From Rurimicrobium sp040387755 (GTDB taxonomy: Bacteria > Bacteroidota > Bacteroidia > Chitinophagales > Chitinophagaceae): a stretch of DNA of 64,000 nt. Made by a program: the position numbers and the translations under genes. The DNA lies in contig JAZKDB010000001.1 of NCBI GenBank assembly GCA_040387755.1, positions 372,001 through 436,000 of the forward strand, read 5' to 3'. The notes under the pieces were generated by a model, which saw only the letters and a program-made list of their open reading frames with translations, made no database searches and was not told where the DNA came from. How positions within the stretch are numbered: the stretch's first letter is position 1; every line of letters starts with the position of its first letter. This document shows, one piece after another, positions 9,401 through 20,000 of this stretch.

Positions 9401-12400
9401 ATTTCGAAGGGCAGGATATGTTATATTATAGTTTTGCACTGGATGTTGCAAATGCAGGCAAGTTTGAGCCAATAAAAGGCTATGCTAAAATTGAAGAAGT
9501 AGGTATTTGTGATGGAGACCCCAGTTATGGATATGTAAAGGTGAAAAATGACCTCGCAAAAAATCTGGAACTTCATCCGGCAACAATTATGGGTATTAAT
9601 ACTGGTCGTTACTATATTCCACATATTTTTTATGATGGATATTCATCAGAAACGGCCTTTGATAACCTGAAAAATTTGTTGAAAGCATTTCCGGAGCTGG
9701 TAAGAACAATTGGAGGCGAAAATCCATTTAAACATTTTGTGAAAAGAGGAAAGGCAAAAAGCATTAAAATTTCAAATTCATGGATTAAAGTTCAAACACC
9801 AGGATTGACGAAGAGAGGTGGGGGAATCAGAGTTAAGAAATTAGAACTTTCTGATAATTGGCAACAATTATCAGGCAACGAAGAGTCAAAATATGGCAAG
9901 GTATATGATTATACAATAAACCACGATAGATATGGCAATATTAGTAGTGGTGTGGCTTCTTATGAACCAATGATTGGTGCAGATGAAAACCCTTTTCGTA
10001 AGCCGGTCCCTTATTCTGTTGAAGCAGGTAAATTGATACCTTCTATCGACTTTTTTCAAGAGGAACCCTTTGGTGAAAGTTTCTTTCCTTCAGCTTCAGT
10101 TGGCTACAGCAGTGTCAAAGTAAGTAGTATTCACCAGCAATATGGTCGTTCTGCTCAGGCATTAGATGAATATCTTTTTTATACAGCAAAGGATTATCCT
10201 GTAAAAGTTGATTACACCCATATAGATCCAAGAGGGGGAAGATCGCAAAGTTCATTAAGGATAGAGTACAAAGAAGCAAAAGCAAGGCAGGGTTATTGTC
10301 TTCAAATGAATGATATGCATGGTAAAGCCAAAGCTGTTAACAATTATGTCATTCATAAGGATGCAGTTTCAGGGAATGTGAAAAAGGAGCTGATTACGGG
10401 AAAACGTTTTTATTACAATGAGGATCCACAACATAACCTCAACAACATGGTTAAATCATTGTTGAGAAAGCGCGGTACTCAAAATACTTTTGAGCTCAAA
10501 GAGATTATCCTTGGGCAGGATATGGATTTTTGTGTAGATAGCAGATATAGGTCTTCTTATACTACTACCAATAGAGCATCATTCAATATAAACGTACTTC
10601 AGATTTTAGGTGTCCCTACACCTATCCCTACTTTTTGGACGCAACCCCCTACTGAGAATACAAAGAAATTTCAATCACTGGTTACCACAAAAATTATTCA
10701 GCAGTATGGTATTCTAAAGGCCATTGAAACTATTGATCATGGTGCTAAAACGATAACAGAAAATCTTGTTTATGATGCAGAGACAGGTAACCCCTTATTA
10801 ACCCGAACTAGTAATGAGTTTAATGAATATACCTGCAATTTAACTCATCCGGCTTATCTCGCTTATGAAGGCATGAGGCCTGCTTACACAAATGATGCTT
10901 ATGAAGAGAAAATGGATTCTCTCGTTGTTGGTTATGACAGAAATGGTTATTTGTATACTAATAATTTTGATCGCTTTAGTAAAGGTGATGAGCTTCTTGT
11001 GAAAACTAAGGAAGGTTTGCTGAAATTGTGGGTAATAGGTACAGGCGTCGATCTTTCAAAGGGGCCTGAGCCGGATCAGGGAGAATTCTCTTTTGCTAAG
11101 GTGAAAAATAAAGTGTCTTGTATTTCATTCGGAGATAAGATTAATGTAAATGTATATAATGCCGCAGGTGCGAAAGTAGCATCAGGTAGCTTGGACGAAG
11201 ATGTTATTGGAACTACTTCAGTTATTCGTGGTGATGACAGAGCATTCAATCTTAAACTTGATGTGGGTAATTACACCTACAAAGCAACTGGTTACAACCC
11301 CACTTCAACGACTACCGGTTCTTTTACCATCACTAAAGGATCATACGATGAGAAAAGATTTGAAGGTACCATTTGCCCGGATTTTGGTAATATAATCGTA
11401 AAAAAAGTAGTTGAATCCTCTTTAGTTGAGAAAAAGGATTCACAGTATGATATTATTGGTCTGCCCACATCTTATTCATTTAAAGGATATATCGTACACC
11501 CAACATCGGGTTCAACATTTCCATCAATACAGCATTGCCACACACAAACAGGACCGTACTTTTTTAAGTATACAAATGGTGGTTTGGATGGATATTTCGC
11601 AACGATTATAGTTGTTAAAGATCTTACAACTGAAGTGACGATTCATCAAAATTTCATGGCTAAGCCTACTGTAAGCACAGCCTATATTGCAGGATCTGCT
11701 TGTAACCCCGAATTATCTGTGCCACCAGTATCAAAGGGTACAACATCCGGTAGCGGCCCTTCTAGCGATGCACTTTCTAAAAAAATCGATGTTAGTACTT
11801 CAGAGGGTACGGTAAATAAACGTTGTGCATTATTGGTTGCACCAAGGTTCAAGGATAAGTTTTCAGGTGGAACAAATGTATCGACATGGCCGGTTAATAA
11901 AACCAGCTTTAAAAGTGTTCTGGTTAAGGTTTTGCGCTCCGGACGCCACAATAATTTGAATAATACCATCCAGCAAACATCGTTTGCTGCTGTCAGAGAC
12001 AATTTTGATGACGAACACAGTTCTAGCCTTAGTAAACTATTTGATAAATCAAGTAATGTATTGAGTACTTCAGTACAAACATACAATGATGAGGCTCAGA
12101 TGTACACTCCCTTTTTAAATGAAATGGATATTTCCGGAGACTATAAGTACGGAGACTTTAACCCATATGTACTTGGTATGAAAGGCAATTACAGACTTTC
12201 TTCTACTTTTTCGCCAATTACAGGTCGCTCTTATAATCAACATACCCGAACAGATGGTACTTATTCTATACCGGATATTAACCAGTTCTGGTCTATTAAT
12301 AATGGTCGGGCTGTAGAAAGCGATGTATGTGACGGGCCAACAGACCTATTCGCAGAAAAATCAAGAACCGGAAACCAGTTCTGGAAGATGGCTTCAAAAA

Positions 12401-13323
12401 TTACCCGATATGATATTTATGGAAATGCTCTTGAAGAGCAGGATGCTATTGGTAATTTTTCGTCTGCGCAATATGGCTATAACAAGTCACTTCCTGTTTC
12501 TGTTGCATCTAATGCAAAATATCAGCAATTCATGTTCGAAGGTTTTGAAGATTATAATATGCTCTTACCTGAAAAAATTGCAGCATTGTTTTTAAAAGCT
12601 GATCAATACAGCGCTTTCGGTATGCTATACAGTAACAGCAAATTTGGTTCTGGCTTTTCGATGTATGATCAGAAGTACTTTTTGAGAGATTTAGCTCCTG
12701 TTGTCTCTACAATAGTGCTCACAAAGACAGATAATCATAGTGGTTATTTTTCCATGAAAGCCAACAGTGCAACTTCTTTTACGTTTAATGTTGGTGACGC
12801 ATCAGCAACTGAAATTGGTGCGTTCAAATTTGCAGCCGGCAAAAAATACCTTATCCAACTTTGGGCGAAAAGTACTTCATCTACACCAATTACTGACGGA
12901 ATGTTTACCGTTAATCATAACAGTATTTCTACTGATATGAAAGTGAAAACCGGAAGTATTGATGGTTGGTATCAGGTAGAAGCTTTCGTAGATATTAGTT
13001 CTAGCCCAACACTTAATTTAGGTATCCCGGCCAATGTTTATGTCGACGATTTACGTGCGCTACCTATTAAATCTAATATGAAGTCTTTTGTTTATGATCC
13101 TATAAGCTTCAAGCTTTTGGCCCAATTGGATGAGAACCATTTTGCCACATTTTTTGAGTATGATCAGGAAGGTTTGCTGGTGCGTACGAAAAAAGAAACA
13201 AGTAAGGGAATTGTTACCATTAGTGAAAGCAGGAGGGCAAACTATAAAAAAGCAAATATTTCCAGTGGCTCCGGATCTACTGGTGGTGGGGAAGAAACAA
13301 TCCCTGGTGGAGAAACTGAATAA
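6499..13323 (+). CDS. Giant secreted RHS-shell-like protein, 2274 aa
   Basis: A Sec signal peptide spans residues 1-29 (Q-L-V-F-P-A-C-A-Y-A). The mature N-terminus carries the segment V-G-L-G-W-N-I-N-P-G-E-I-N-R about residues 90-103, the hallmark of the beta-sheet shell region of RHS/SpvB/TcB-type proteins. Further YD-like strands follow (Y-V-Y-G-I-P; Y-D-Y-T-I-N-H-D-R-Y-G-N-I), and the last 80 residues carry F-F-E-Y-D-Q-E-G-L-L-V-R. The C-terminus is a Gly/Ser/Glu tail without a toxin-like tip. In Tc toxin complexes and RHS proteins such shells encapsulate a toxin. Here it sits directly upstream of a second, tip-bearing RHS gene, so the two may form one large complex (inference). There are 22 bases between it and the lipoprotein gene, so co-transcription is likely. 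Confidence 0.75.
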   Translation: MKKKFFKFGAKAMLVALTYQLVFPACAYALTTGPSQPEVQSFEPVGTTEMVDMFTGDFNYNIPLMDVEGYPINIFYHSGVGMEQEASWVGLGWNINPGEINRSVRGLPDDFNGDRIEKNLYIKDEKDIRVGIGANVATEIFGKELNLKLSLGTDLYIAHNNYRGLSSGISYSAGLKFPTGSLGIKLGVGTQTGADIDLDVSVSPRIVDGQSFGASGSAGVGYNSRSGLKDLSFSGSIQSKNADVSRVQSFTGVGQFATTIPIGLQNYVPVIANRVSQSGFRAQFKIGFANAGTVVSAYVEGSKSTIKYDEDGSLDGYGYLYLQESGEKDMLDFSREKDGVYNETVKNLPLSALTYDIYSVNGHGTGGMFRPFRNDIGTIHDPMIKSADKQKSNQMEGGVPGVDYGEIGDDFTWVNTTNESGHWPNVFLDFSRQIQGSLYENVFFKQAGELTYNQQQEATSVFNKTAHFLHENLSTLVGKGSAITGYLPNIYEESTVPIGNILWDNSVIDRSSRASNISYQTAEQAMSVPEMLQSKQIASHDNGVYFYSPTINKYNRYGDGSGGRKDKAHHISEFTQTMPDGRRYVYGIPALNNISREVTFSVDESTADIDKGYVNVGGNDKRNNNTGRDHFYSSTITPAHAHSYLLTALLSADYVDILGDGPTDDDLGTYVKYNYSRKSNDYRWRAPYESDKAQYNPGFWSDDKDGKGNYVVGSREQWIVRTIETKNYIAEFYTSARNDSKGILSAITTTGDYSTSATTGSNLSYKLDEIKLYNKHDRHINKSSAIPVKTVIFRYNYSLCKEVPNNGTSGGGKLTLEKIFIKYGNSQKNLLSPYVFEYNGQNPNYNFAAKDRWGNYKKVVSGIHNYEFPYTEQPDAVTDQDELLASWNLTDIKLPSGGKIHVDYESDDYSFVQDKRSMQMLHISGVGRSKVMIPQNHLYSSESDINKYIYFKRRAGKENSVLSLKDNYFEGQDMLYYSFALDVANAGKFEPIKGYAKIEEVGICDGDPSYGYVKVKNDLAKNLELHPATIMGINTGRYYIPHIFYDGYSSETAFDNLKNLLKAFPELVRTIGGENPFKHFVKRGKAKSIKISNSWIKVQTPGLTKRGGGIRVKKLELSDNWQQLSGNEESKYGKVYDYTINHDRYGNISSGVASYEPMIGADENPFRKPVPYSVEAGKLIPSIDFFQEEPFGESFFPSASVGYSSVKVSSIHQQYGRSAQALDEYLFYTAKDYPVKVDYTHIDPRGGRSQSSLRIEYKEAKARQGYCLQMNDMHGKAKAVNNYVIHKDAVSGNVKKELITGKRFYYNEDPQHNLNNMVKSLLRKRGTQNTFELKEIILGQDMDFCVDSRYRSSYTTTNRASFNINVLQILGVPTPIPTFWTQPPTENTKKFQSLVTTKIIQQYGILKAIETIDHGAKTITENLVYDAETGNPLLTRTSNEFNEYTCNLTHPAYLAYEGMRPAYTNDAYEEKMDSLVVGYDRNGYLYTNNFDRFSKGDELLVKTKEGLLKLWVIGTGVDLSKGPEPDQGEFSFAKVKNKVSCISFGDKINVNVYNAAGAKVASGSLDEDVIGTTSVIRGDDRAFNLKLDVGNYTYKATGYNPTSTTTGSFTITKGSYDEKRFEGTICPDFGNIIVKKVVESSLVEKKDSQYDIIGLPTSYSFKGYIVHPTSGSTFPSIQHCHTQTGPYFFKYTNGGLDGYFATIIVVKDLTTEVTIHQNFMAKPTVSTAYIAGSACNPELSVPPVSKGTTSGSGPSSDALSKKIDVSTSEGTVNKRCALLVAPRFKDKFSGGTNVSTWPVNKTSFKSVLVKVLRSGRHNNLNNTIQQTSFAAVRDNFDDEHSSSLSKLFDKSSNVLSTSVQTYNDEAQMYTPFLNEMDISGDYKYGDFNPYVLGMKGNYRLSSTFSPITGRSYNQHTRTDGTYSIPDINQFWSINNGRAVESDVCDGPTDLFAEKSRTGNQFWKMASKITRYDIYGNALEEQDAIGNFSSAQYGYNKSLPVSVASNAKYQQFMFEGFEDYNMLLPEKIAALFLKADQYSAFGMLYSNSKFGSGFSMYDQKYFLRDLAPVVSTIVLTKTDNHSGYFSMKANSATSFTFNVGDASATEIGAFKFAAGKKYLIQLWAKSTSSTPITDGMFTVNHNSISTDMKVKTGSIDGWYQVEAFVDISSSPTLNLGIPANVYVDDLRALPIKSNMKSFVYDPISFKLLAQLDENHFATFFEYDQEGLLVRTKKETSKGIVTISESRRANYKKANISSGSGSTGGGEETIPGGETE

Positions 13324-13342
13324 TAAAGCTGATATTAGTGAG

Positions 13343-14053
13343 ATGAAAAAGTATATTATAAGTTTTGCCTTTTTGCAACTAAGTGCCAGCGTTAATGATG
13401 TTAATGCTCAGAGTAAAAATATAATTCAAAAGATAAAATTGGCCAATCAATTACCCAACATGGAGTATGATTATAACATGTATTTGTTTGATGTAATGCT
13501 GAAGGAAAAAGTAGACAGTACGAAGGGGCATTTAAGAGTTAAGGATGGTCAGTACGTAGATAGTAATGGATATGCTTTGACTGCAAGAGTAGGGGATTAT
13601 TTCTGTAAACTCGACCATGTTCAGCATACTGCAACAATCTGCAATATGCCTGAATTGTCAAAGCGAACCGGAATCAAATTCGTGAATGATGAATTCAAAG
13701 TCACACAGAGTATTACTGATACTTTTTTAAATAATGAAAGCAATTTGATTATTGATTCATCCGATAGTAAATTTTACAGGATTAAAATCCGTACTAAAAA
13801 TCACTCGCTTAGTTATGCTCAAATGGATTTTTGGCGTTCAAATTATAAACTGGCAGGTGCATACTTTGAAACAGAAATGAAAAGTAATGATGAACCGCAA
13901 TTTAATCGCCTTACTTCAATACATATACGCAACGTAAAGCATCTTCCCGACAACAAGGGGTTTGATCTTAAGTGGGTGTTTAATTTGGTAAGCAACAAAC
14001 CAACTTTAACTAAGAAGTATTCAACCTACAAACTAATTCCATTAGAAAATTAA
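13343..14053 (+). CDS. Small secreted protein between the two RHS genes
   Basis: This 236-aa product starts at ATG 13343, 19 bases after the 2274-aa gene. A longer frame from 13130 would overlap that gene by almost 200 bases and bury the signal peptide. Residues 1-22 (M-K-K-Y-I-I-S-F-A-F-L ... V-N-A) are a signal peptide. The mature part is beta-rich, with two cysteines in F-C-K-L and I-C-N-M and no domain I recognise. It ends four bases before the giant RHS gene. A structural or adaptor role in the RHS complex is only a guess from position. Confidence 0.6.
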   Translation: MKKYIISFAFLQLSASVNDVNAQSKNIIQKIKLANQLPNMEYDYNMYLFDVMLKEKVDSTKGHLRVKDGQYVDSNGYALTARVGDYFCKLDHVQHTATICNMPELSKRTGIKFVNDEFKVTQSITDTFLNNESNLIIDSSDSKFYRIKIRTKNHSLSYAQMDFWRSNYKLAGAYFETEMKSNDEPQFNRLTSIHIRNVKHLPDNKGFDLKWVFNLVSNKPTLTKKYSTYKLIPLEN

Positions 14054-14057
14054 AAAA

Positions 14058-17000
14058 ATGGTTATGAAAAAATTTATCAACGCTTTAATTGTACTTTTTG
14101 TTTGTTTTTCAAGTACCAGTTGGGGGCAATTTAAGTTCTTACCCGATGACTATTCAAGAATTAAAACGGCTTCTGATATTAAATCAGCCACAAGCTGGCC
14201 TTATACAATGCCACCTTTAGAGGTTAACGAGTGGACGGATATGTCTGGCCGTTCCTCTGCTTCTCCATATACCGATGATTATGAGTTTAAAAGCATGGTA
14301 GATATTGTAAAAATAGGTGTTAATACCAGTAATGGCGATATAGTTCCGGCTTACAAATATCAGGTGTCGATAAAGGTTTCGTATAAAGTAGCTACTCCGT
14401 CTACAGGGGGCTATGCTGTTGGATCAAATACTGTTGTGCTGTATTTATCTTATGACCCCAACACACGGCAAAAATATAACGATCTAAGTGTATATAGATT
14501 TTCAGGTGCTCAGTTCTTTGAAGCCGAAATTTTAGATGTCCAGCAAATTGACCCGGTTTCGGGTGCCTTAACACCCGTTGCTCCCTCTGCTATTGCTTCC
14601 AATTTCTTTATTGAGGCCGAAATTCATGAACAACGTTACGATAGGAAGCCAATGTATCTGGTCCCCAATGACTGTTATTTAAGTCCGGATGCAAGAAACA
14701 TCAAAACATCTTGTTATTTGCATACATCCCCATCCGGAAGTATTTATACTGGAACAACAGAATACAAACCCGCTTCTTACGAACTGGAGTGGACGTATAT
14801 CGATGATTATCGATGCAATGTTACAACGGGCGAAAAATCTTATGCATTTACATCAAGTCCGGCAAGTCCTGTTTCTTACGATTTTCGTAAAAACAGTACC
14901 AGAATTCAGCTCGATGTACCTTCTTATGATATCCCACTTATTTATGAACACGGAGCGGTTGTTTTCAGATATAGAATGATAAGGCCCAAGTTTTCAAATT
15001 ACAAGGAAATTGAATACGGTTCTTGGACACTGGGCGATTATGGTACCCTATCCGTAGGTAGTACTATAATGCCTTTTGATAAACATGCCTATATTATCCA
15101 GACTCCCCATACAAATGATAGTTTGAATTGGCAATACACTATCAACTTTGCAGAGCAGGGAAAATACAAACATGTAATAAATTATTTTGACGGTTCTCTT
15201 AAGGACAGGCAGACACAAACTAAAATCAATAGTGATGAAAGCAATATTATCGCAGTTGAGAAGGTCTATGATTATGAAGGACGACCTTCTATAGTCTCAT
15301 TACCTACGCCGGTAATACAAAATAGCCTTTATTATCGTAAAGATATATTAACACATCCGGTATCCGGTAAACCATACAAGGCTGCAGATTTCGATTTTCT
15401 GGGTTGCAGCAGACCAGGAGTAATTGCTGCTTTATCTACTACTTCGGCAGCAAACATTTATTATTCTCCGCTCAATCCGGATAAATCTGATATGCAAAAA
15501 TTTGTGCCGGATGCAGAAGGTTATCCGATGGTGCAAACAGTTTATTCTCCGGATAACACCAATAAAGTTGAATGGCAGGGTGGTGCAGGAAAAGAGCAAC
15601 AACTTTCTGAAGGGCATGGTACCAGATACGAGTATGTACGTGCTGTTCAGCCCGAGTTAGATAAATTTTTGGGAACAGAAGCGGGTTATGATAGATTTTA
15701 TCCCAAGCAAATTGTTACCGATCCCAATGGGCAGTCCAGCTATTCAATTCTTAATCCGCAGGGTAAAGTTGTGATTAGTGCCTTACAAAGTGCACCTCCA
15801 GACCCCACAAAAATGCCCATATCTCAATTGAGCAATTTCGTTGCTGGCGAAGAAGTATGTGTTGATTTGCTTAGGAATGAAGATCAGGAAAAACTCAGGA
15901 ATGGACTGGGCTTTAACACCGCTTTTTATAATGATGGTGCAGGTGCCAATACGCTCACTTATTCAGTTAAAACATTCCCTTTTTATACGGGTTGTTCAGG
16001 TCAGTATCTATGGACGAACGGAGCATACGAAATCAATGTAACTGATGATTGCGGTAAGAAATATTCTTTACTAAGTACAACAGGTACGGTTAGCAACCCC
16101 TCGATATTTAGTGCTTATGGTGCAACAAAAGTTACAGACTATGGGCATAGTCCGGGCTATGCCTATACAAAAACCGTTCCTGCTCTTTCAGACCCTTCTG
16201 TTCCTCAGGGTAAAATCCTGATAGATAAAAAAATCACTTTTTCAGAATACGATATCCGAAATCAGGTACGCGGATTCGTGAAAGCCAACGAACCCATTTG
16301 CTTTAGCCCCGAAGAATTTTTCATTCGTAAATCAGTGGAAGAAACAGAATTCCCCTGCAAACAAAAATTTGATGACCCCGCTCAGGACGATAGTCCATGC
16401 GATGGTTTTAAACAGCAAATGATTGATGAATTATATCCCGATGCAAAATATGGTAAATATGGAAAAAATTTAAAAGGACTCTTTACCTCAGAGTCTCCTA
16501 ACTCCATATTCAGCGTTGTCGAAGATTTAAATCCATCTGCTTCAACTACGGATTATATATTAGGACCCACACCGCAATGCGCCGTTTCTGGCTGTGGCAC
16601 AAGTGCTACTTGTGCAGATGGCAAAGTCGGTTGCTCTTGCACCTCCAAGCACAAATATCCGGACAGATGCTGTACTCAATGTCTTCTCAACTATTGCTCC
16701 TGTATTTCATTCCCTTCAATTTCGGCAATTACCGGGGTAACGCCAAGAGTGGAAAAGGTAAAATGTACAGGAGTAAGATCTCGTGATGAAGATTGGTATG
16801 GCTGGAGAACACCTGCTACAGGTGGAGCCTTTTTCTCCCCTGCACCTGGTTCTGAGATCAGAGATTTTGGTCCTCCGTTTGGGGATCCAAAAATCTATTA
16901 CTATTTTGTATTTGCCACTCCTATGGAATGTTCTTGTGGATTCAAAGATACTGTCTGGGGGCGCGAATGGTATACATCCCCTCCTGAGTACGTTATTTCT

Positions 17001-20000
17001 GAAATCAGAACTCATGGAGAAAGAGTTTGGAGAGAAATAACAGAGGATGCAAGCTTTAAATATGGAGATCATGAGTGTGATCATACCTTTTATGATGATG
17101 TGTATGGTAAATTCCCAGGTGTAAAAACCTATTACCGTTATCAGTCAGAATGTATCAATTACCCTGATGTAGTCTACATGGGTAAATTGTACACCTCGGC
17201 CGAAATCAAGAAACTCGATCCGCGCACATTTATAAAAATGTTTAACAGAGAAATGGCAGAAGCGCTATTACCGCTGCATCCCGAGTATTGCAAGCTCCTC
17301 AATTGTCAATTAACTTCTGGCACTTTCGAGCAAACTTTTTCAGAACTCGAAACTTATCAGGAGGCCGAAGCTGCTGGTATGTTTTCGCTGGATGATATAG
17401 TCATGAAGGATCCTTATTTATCCTTTGTAGGTGGGAGCTCGCCATCCTCGGGTGCTGTAAATCTTCTGAAATTCCCCTACAACGAAACATCAGCAGTTAT
17501 TGGCTCTTATACACCTTCTTATCCTTTGACATTAGACAAAGACAGATTGGATATTCAGTCATTAGCTAAGGTTTATTGTGGTGCTGGCAATTATGAAGAA
17601 ATGTTGGCTTGTGCTGCATCAAAATACAATACAGAAATTTTTAGTACACCAATTACCATTACCGATCCAATATTGAAACAAAGGTATTTTGAGTATTTAC
17701 AGGCAAGATATCTTAGTAACAGAAGTATGATTAAGCAAGTATTACTGGACTATAGTAATGGATTCAGCTGTGGCCCTTGCCTGGCTCAAAGGATGAAATT
17801 GGTAGATACACCGATATTTAAAGGCATGTTGAATTATACAATATATTCCGATGGTACTTCTGTCGAAAAAATTGAAGAAGAGGAAGATTTCAGCAAGTTA
17901 CCTGAATGGAAAAAGGACCTGTATCTTGGCAAGTCTACTACTATTCCATCAGAGTTTTTCGATCAGTACAATGCCGACAAAGAGGAATTTGCTGAGGCAG
18001 AGGCCGAAGCAATCATGAGTGCTTTGAAAGATTGTCCGATTTCAGACAGAACTACCTTGCAATATCAGCTCAAGAGTATGATATTGGCAGGAACTAAAAT
18101 CACTCCGGATATTATCAGAGAATCAATTATCGCAACCTGTGGCGGCCCATCTGCCCTTAACGATTTGTGTAATTCTTTTTTAGTGGCTTATGGACTTTTC
18201 CCTGATGCAAAAGAAGCGAAAAAGGATCTGGCAAGTTTCTCTTGCGGAGACCCTAATCTATATACTGGTTTGCAAGGATTTTTAAACAGAAATGAGATTA
18301 AAGGTCTCTTATCCACTGCCTCAGCTACTCCAAGTTCTACGTCTGTTACTCTGTCTCGGGGTGGTATTTCAGTTGCTAACTTGTTCGAGAATACGTTTAT
18401 GGATTATTTCGGTTACCCGACTCCATTTTCTGCAACAAATTATACTCTTTATGTTTCAGCGAAAACCAAACACCTGGTTCCGGCTTGTACTACAGATTGT
18501 TTAAAGTATATAGAAGTTCAGGTCAATTCAGAAATTCCTCCTTACAAAAGTTTTAAAATCAATATTCAGCAGGCCGGAACGCCTACAATATCCAATGATA
18601 TTACCAGCTTAATTGCCTCAATGCCTTCCTCTTCAGCCCTCAATTTCACAGACGTGAAATGTGTCAATGATGACCCGCAGGCAGATAATTTTGGTTTGAT
18701 TGCCCAAAAGACAGCAACAATACAGGCAGAATGTACAAGCCCCTCATGTTTTGTTGGCAGCAAGTATTATGTTTGGAATGACCAGATAGATTTTATGTCT
18801 GCAGCACCGGATATCGCTTCACTTGCCGCAGCAATAAACTGTAAAGATATTGCCGACGCAATGACCGCTTTCAAGACCTCAGACAAAAGCACTCATGCAT
18901 ACAACGACAATGTTGATCATCCTTATTTCGAAAAAGTAATAACCAATTACCTCAACTATACGTTCAATAAGAAATTCAGCTATGAACAATATCGGAATTT
19001 GATGGAAGGTTGCGCATTAAGCGACAAAATATCCTTTAATAAAGAGGTAGCAAATGTGAGGATTGAATTTAACTCAGATGCCGATGCCGATGCTTTCAAA
19101 ACACAGATTGATGCTCTTGGCGTTTTTAAACCATCATTATTCAGATACAAGCCCAATGGTAGTAGTATGCCTGTTGTCTTTGTAGATCTTAATCCGCTCA
19201 ACGACAAAGACATTACCAAATACATGAATTATCTGATGGGTACTGGCGGTACATTGTTGCCGGCTATTAGTGGCGTGAATACCAGAACAGCACATTATAT
19301 TCCATCCAGTAATATGCTGTTTACCGCTACTGATTGTCCTTTTTCGGCTTCGGTATTTGCAAGCGGTACAGTCAATTATTCAAGTTCCTCAGTTAAGGTC
19401 TGGGAAAACGAAGAAAACAGAGACTATACTTTACACGAGTTTAGTTCTAATGCTACTACGCCAACACCAAAGCAAAAAGCCGATATCATTGCTGCAGCAA
19501 TAGATTATCGTAAGGATGTGACTACCAACGAAAATTGCCGCGTAGGCTATGCTTTTTACAATACCGATTATGTGCGCTCGGCAGATTACAGCAGCCCTTT
19601 CAAAAGTGCATACCTGAGTTATATCGAAGGGTTGGGAACAGTCACACCTACATCATTCCTTTCTGCCATAGCCCCCTCTGCACTAACTGCTTCTTTGACC
19701 GGCTATACTACCAAGAGCTTTAGTTACAATAATCCATATTGTATCGGTAATCGCAATCATTTGTACGTGTACAAACCCAATCCCACCGCTACCGAAGCAC
19801 CCGGATACGATTTGGTAAAAAATACAATTATCAGTACAGTTACATCAGGCGGAAGCAAACTTTTCCCTGACGATGATGTTACATACATGGCATCCACAAG
19901 TCCCGGATTTAAACATCAATTGGCTGTTATCCGCAAGGCCAATGGCGTTTACTGGTATCGCTATTTCGATAATACAGATAATAAATTATACAACCTATAC

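Noticed and set aside
13130..13342. Upstream extension of the 236-aa secreted protein
   Set aside because: It overlaps the end of the 2274-aa gene in another frame and puts the signal peptide at residue 72.
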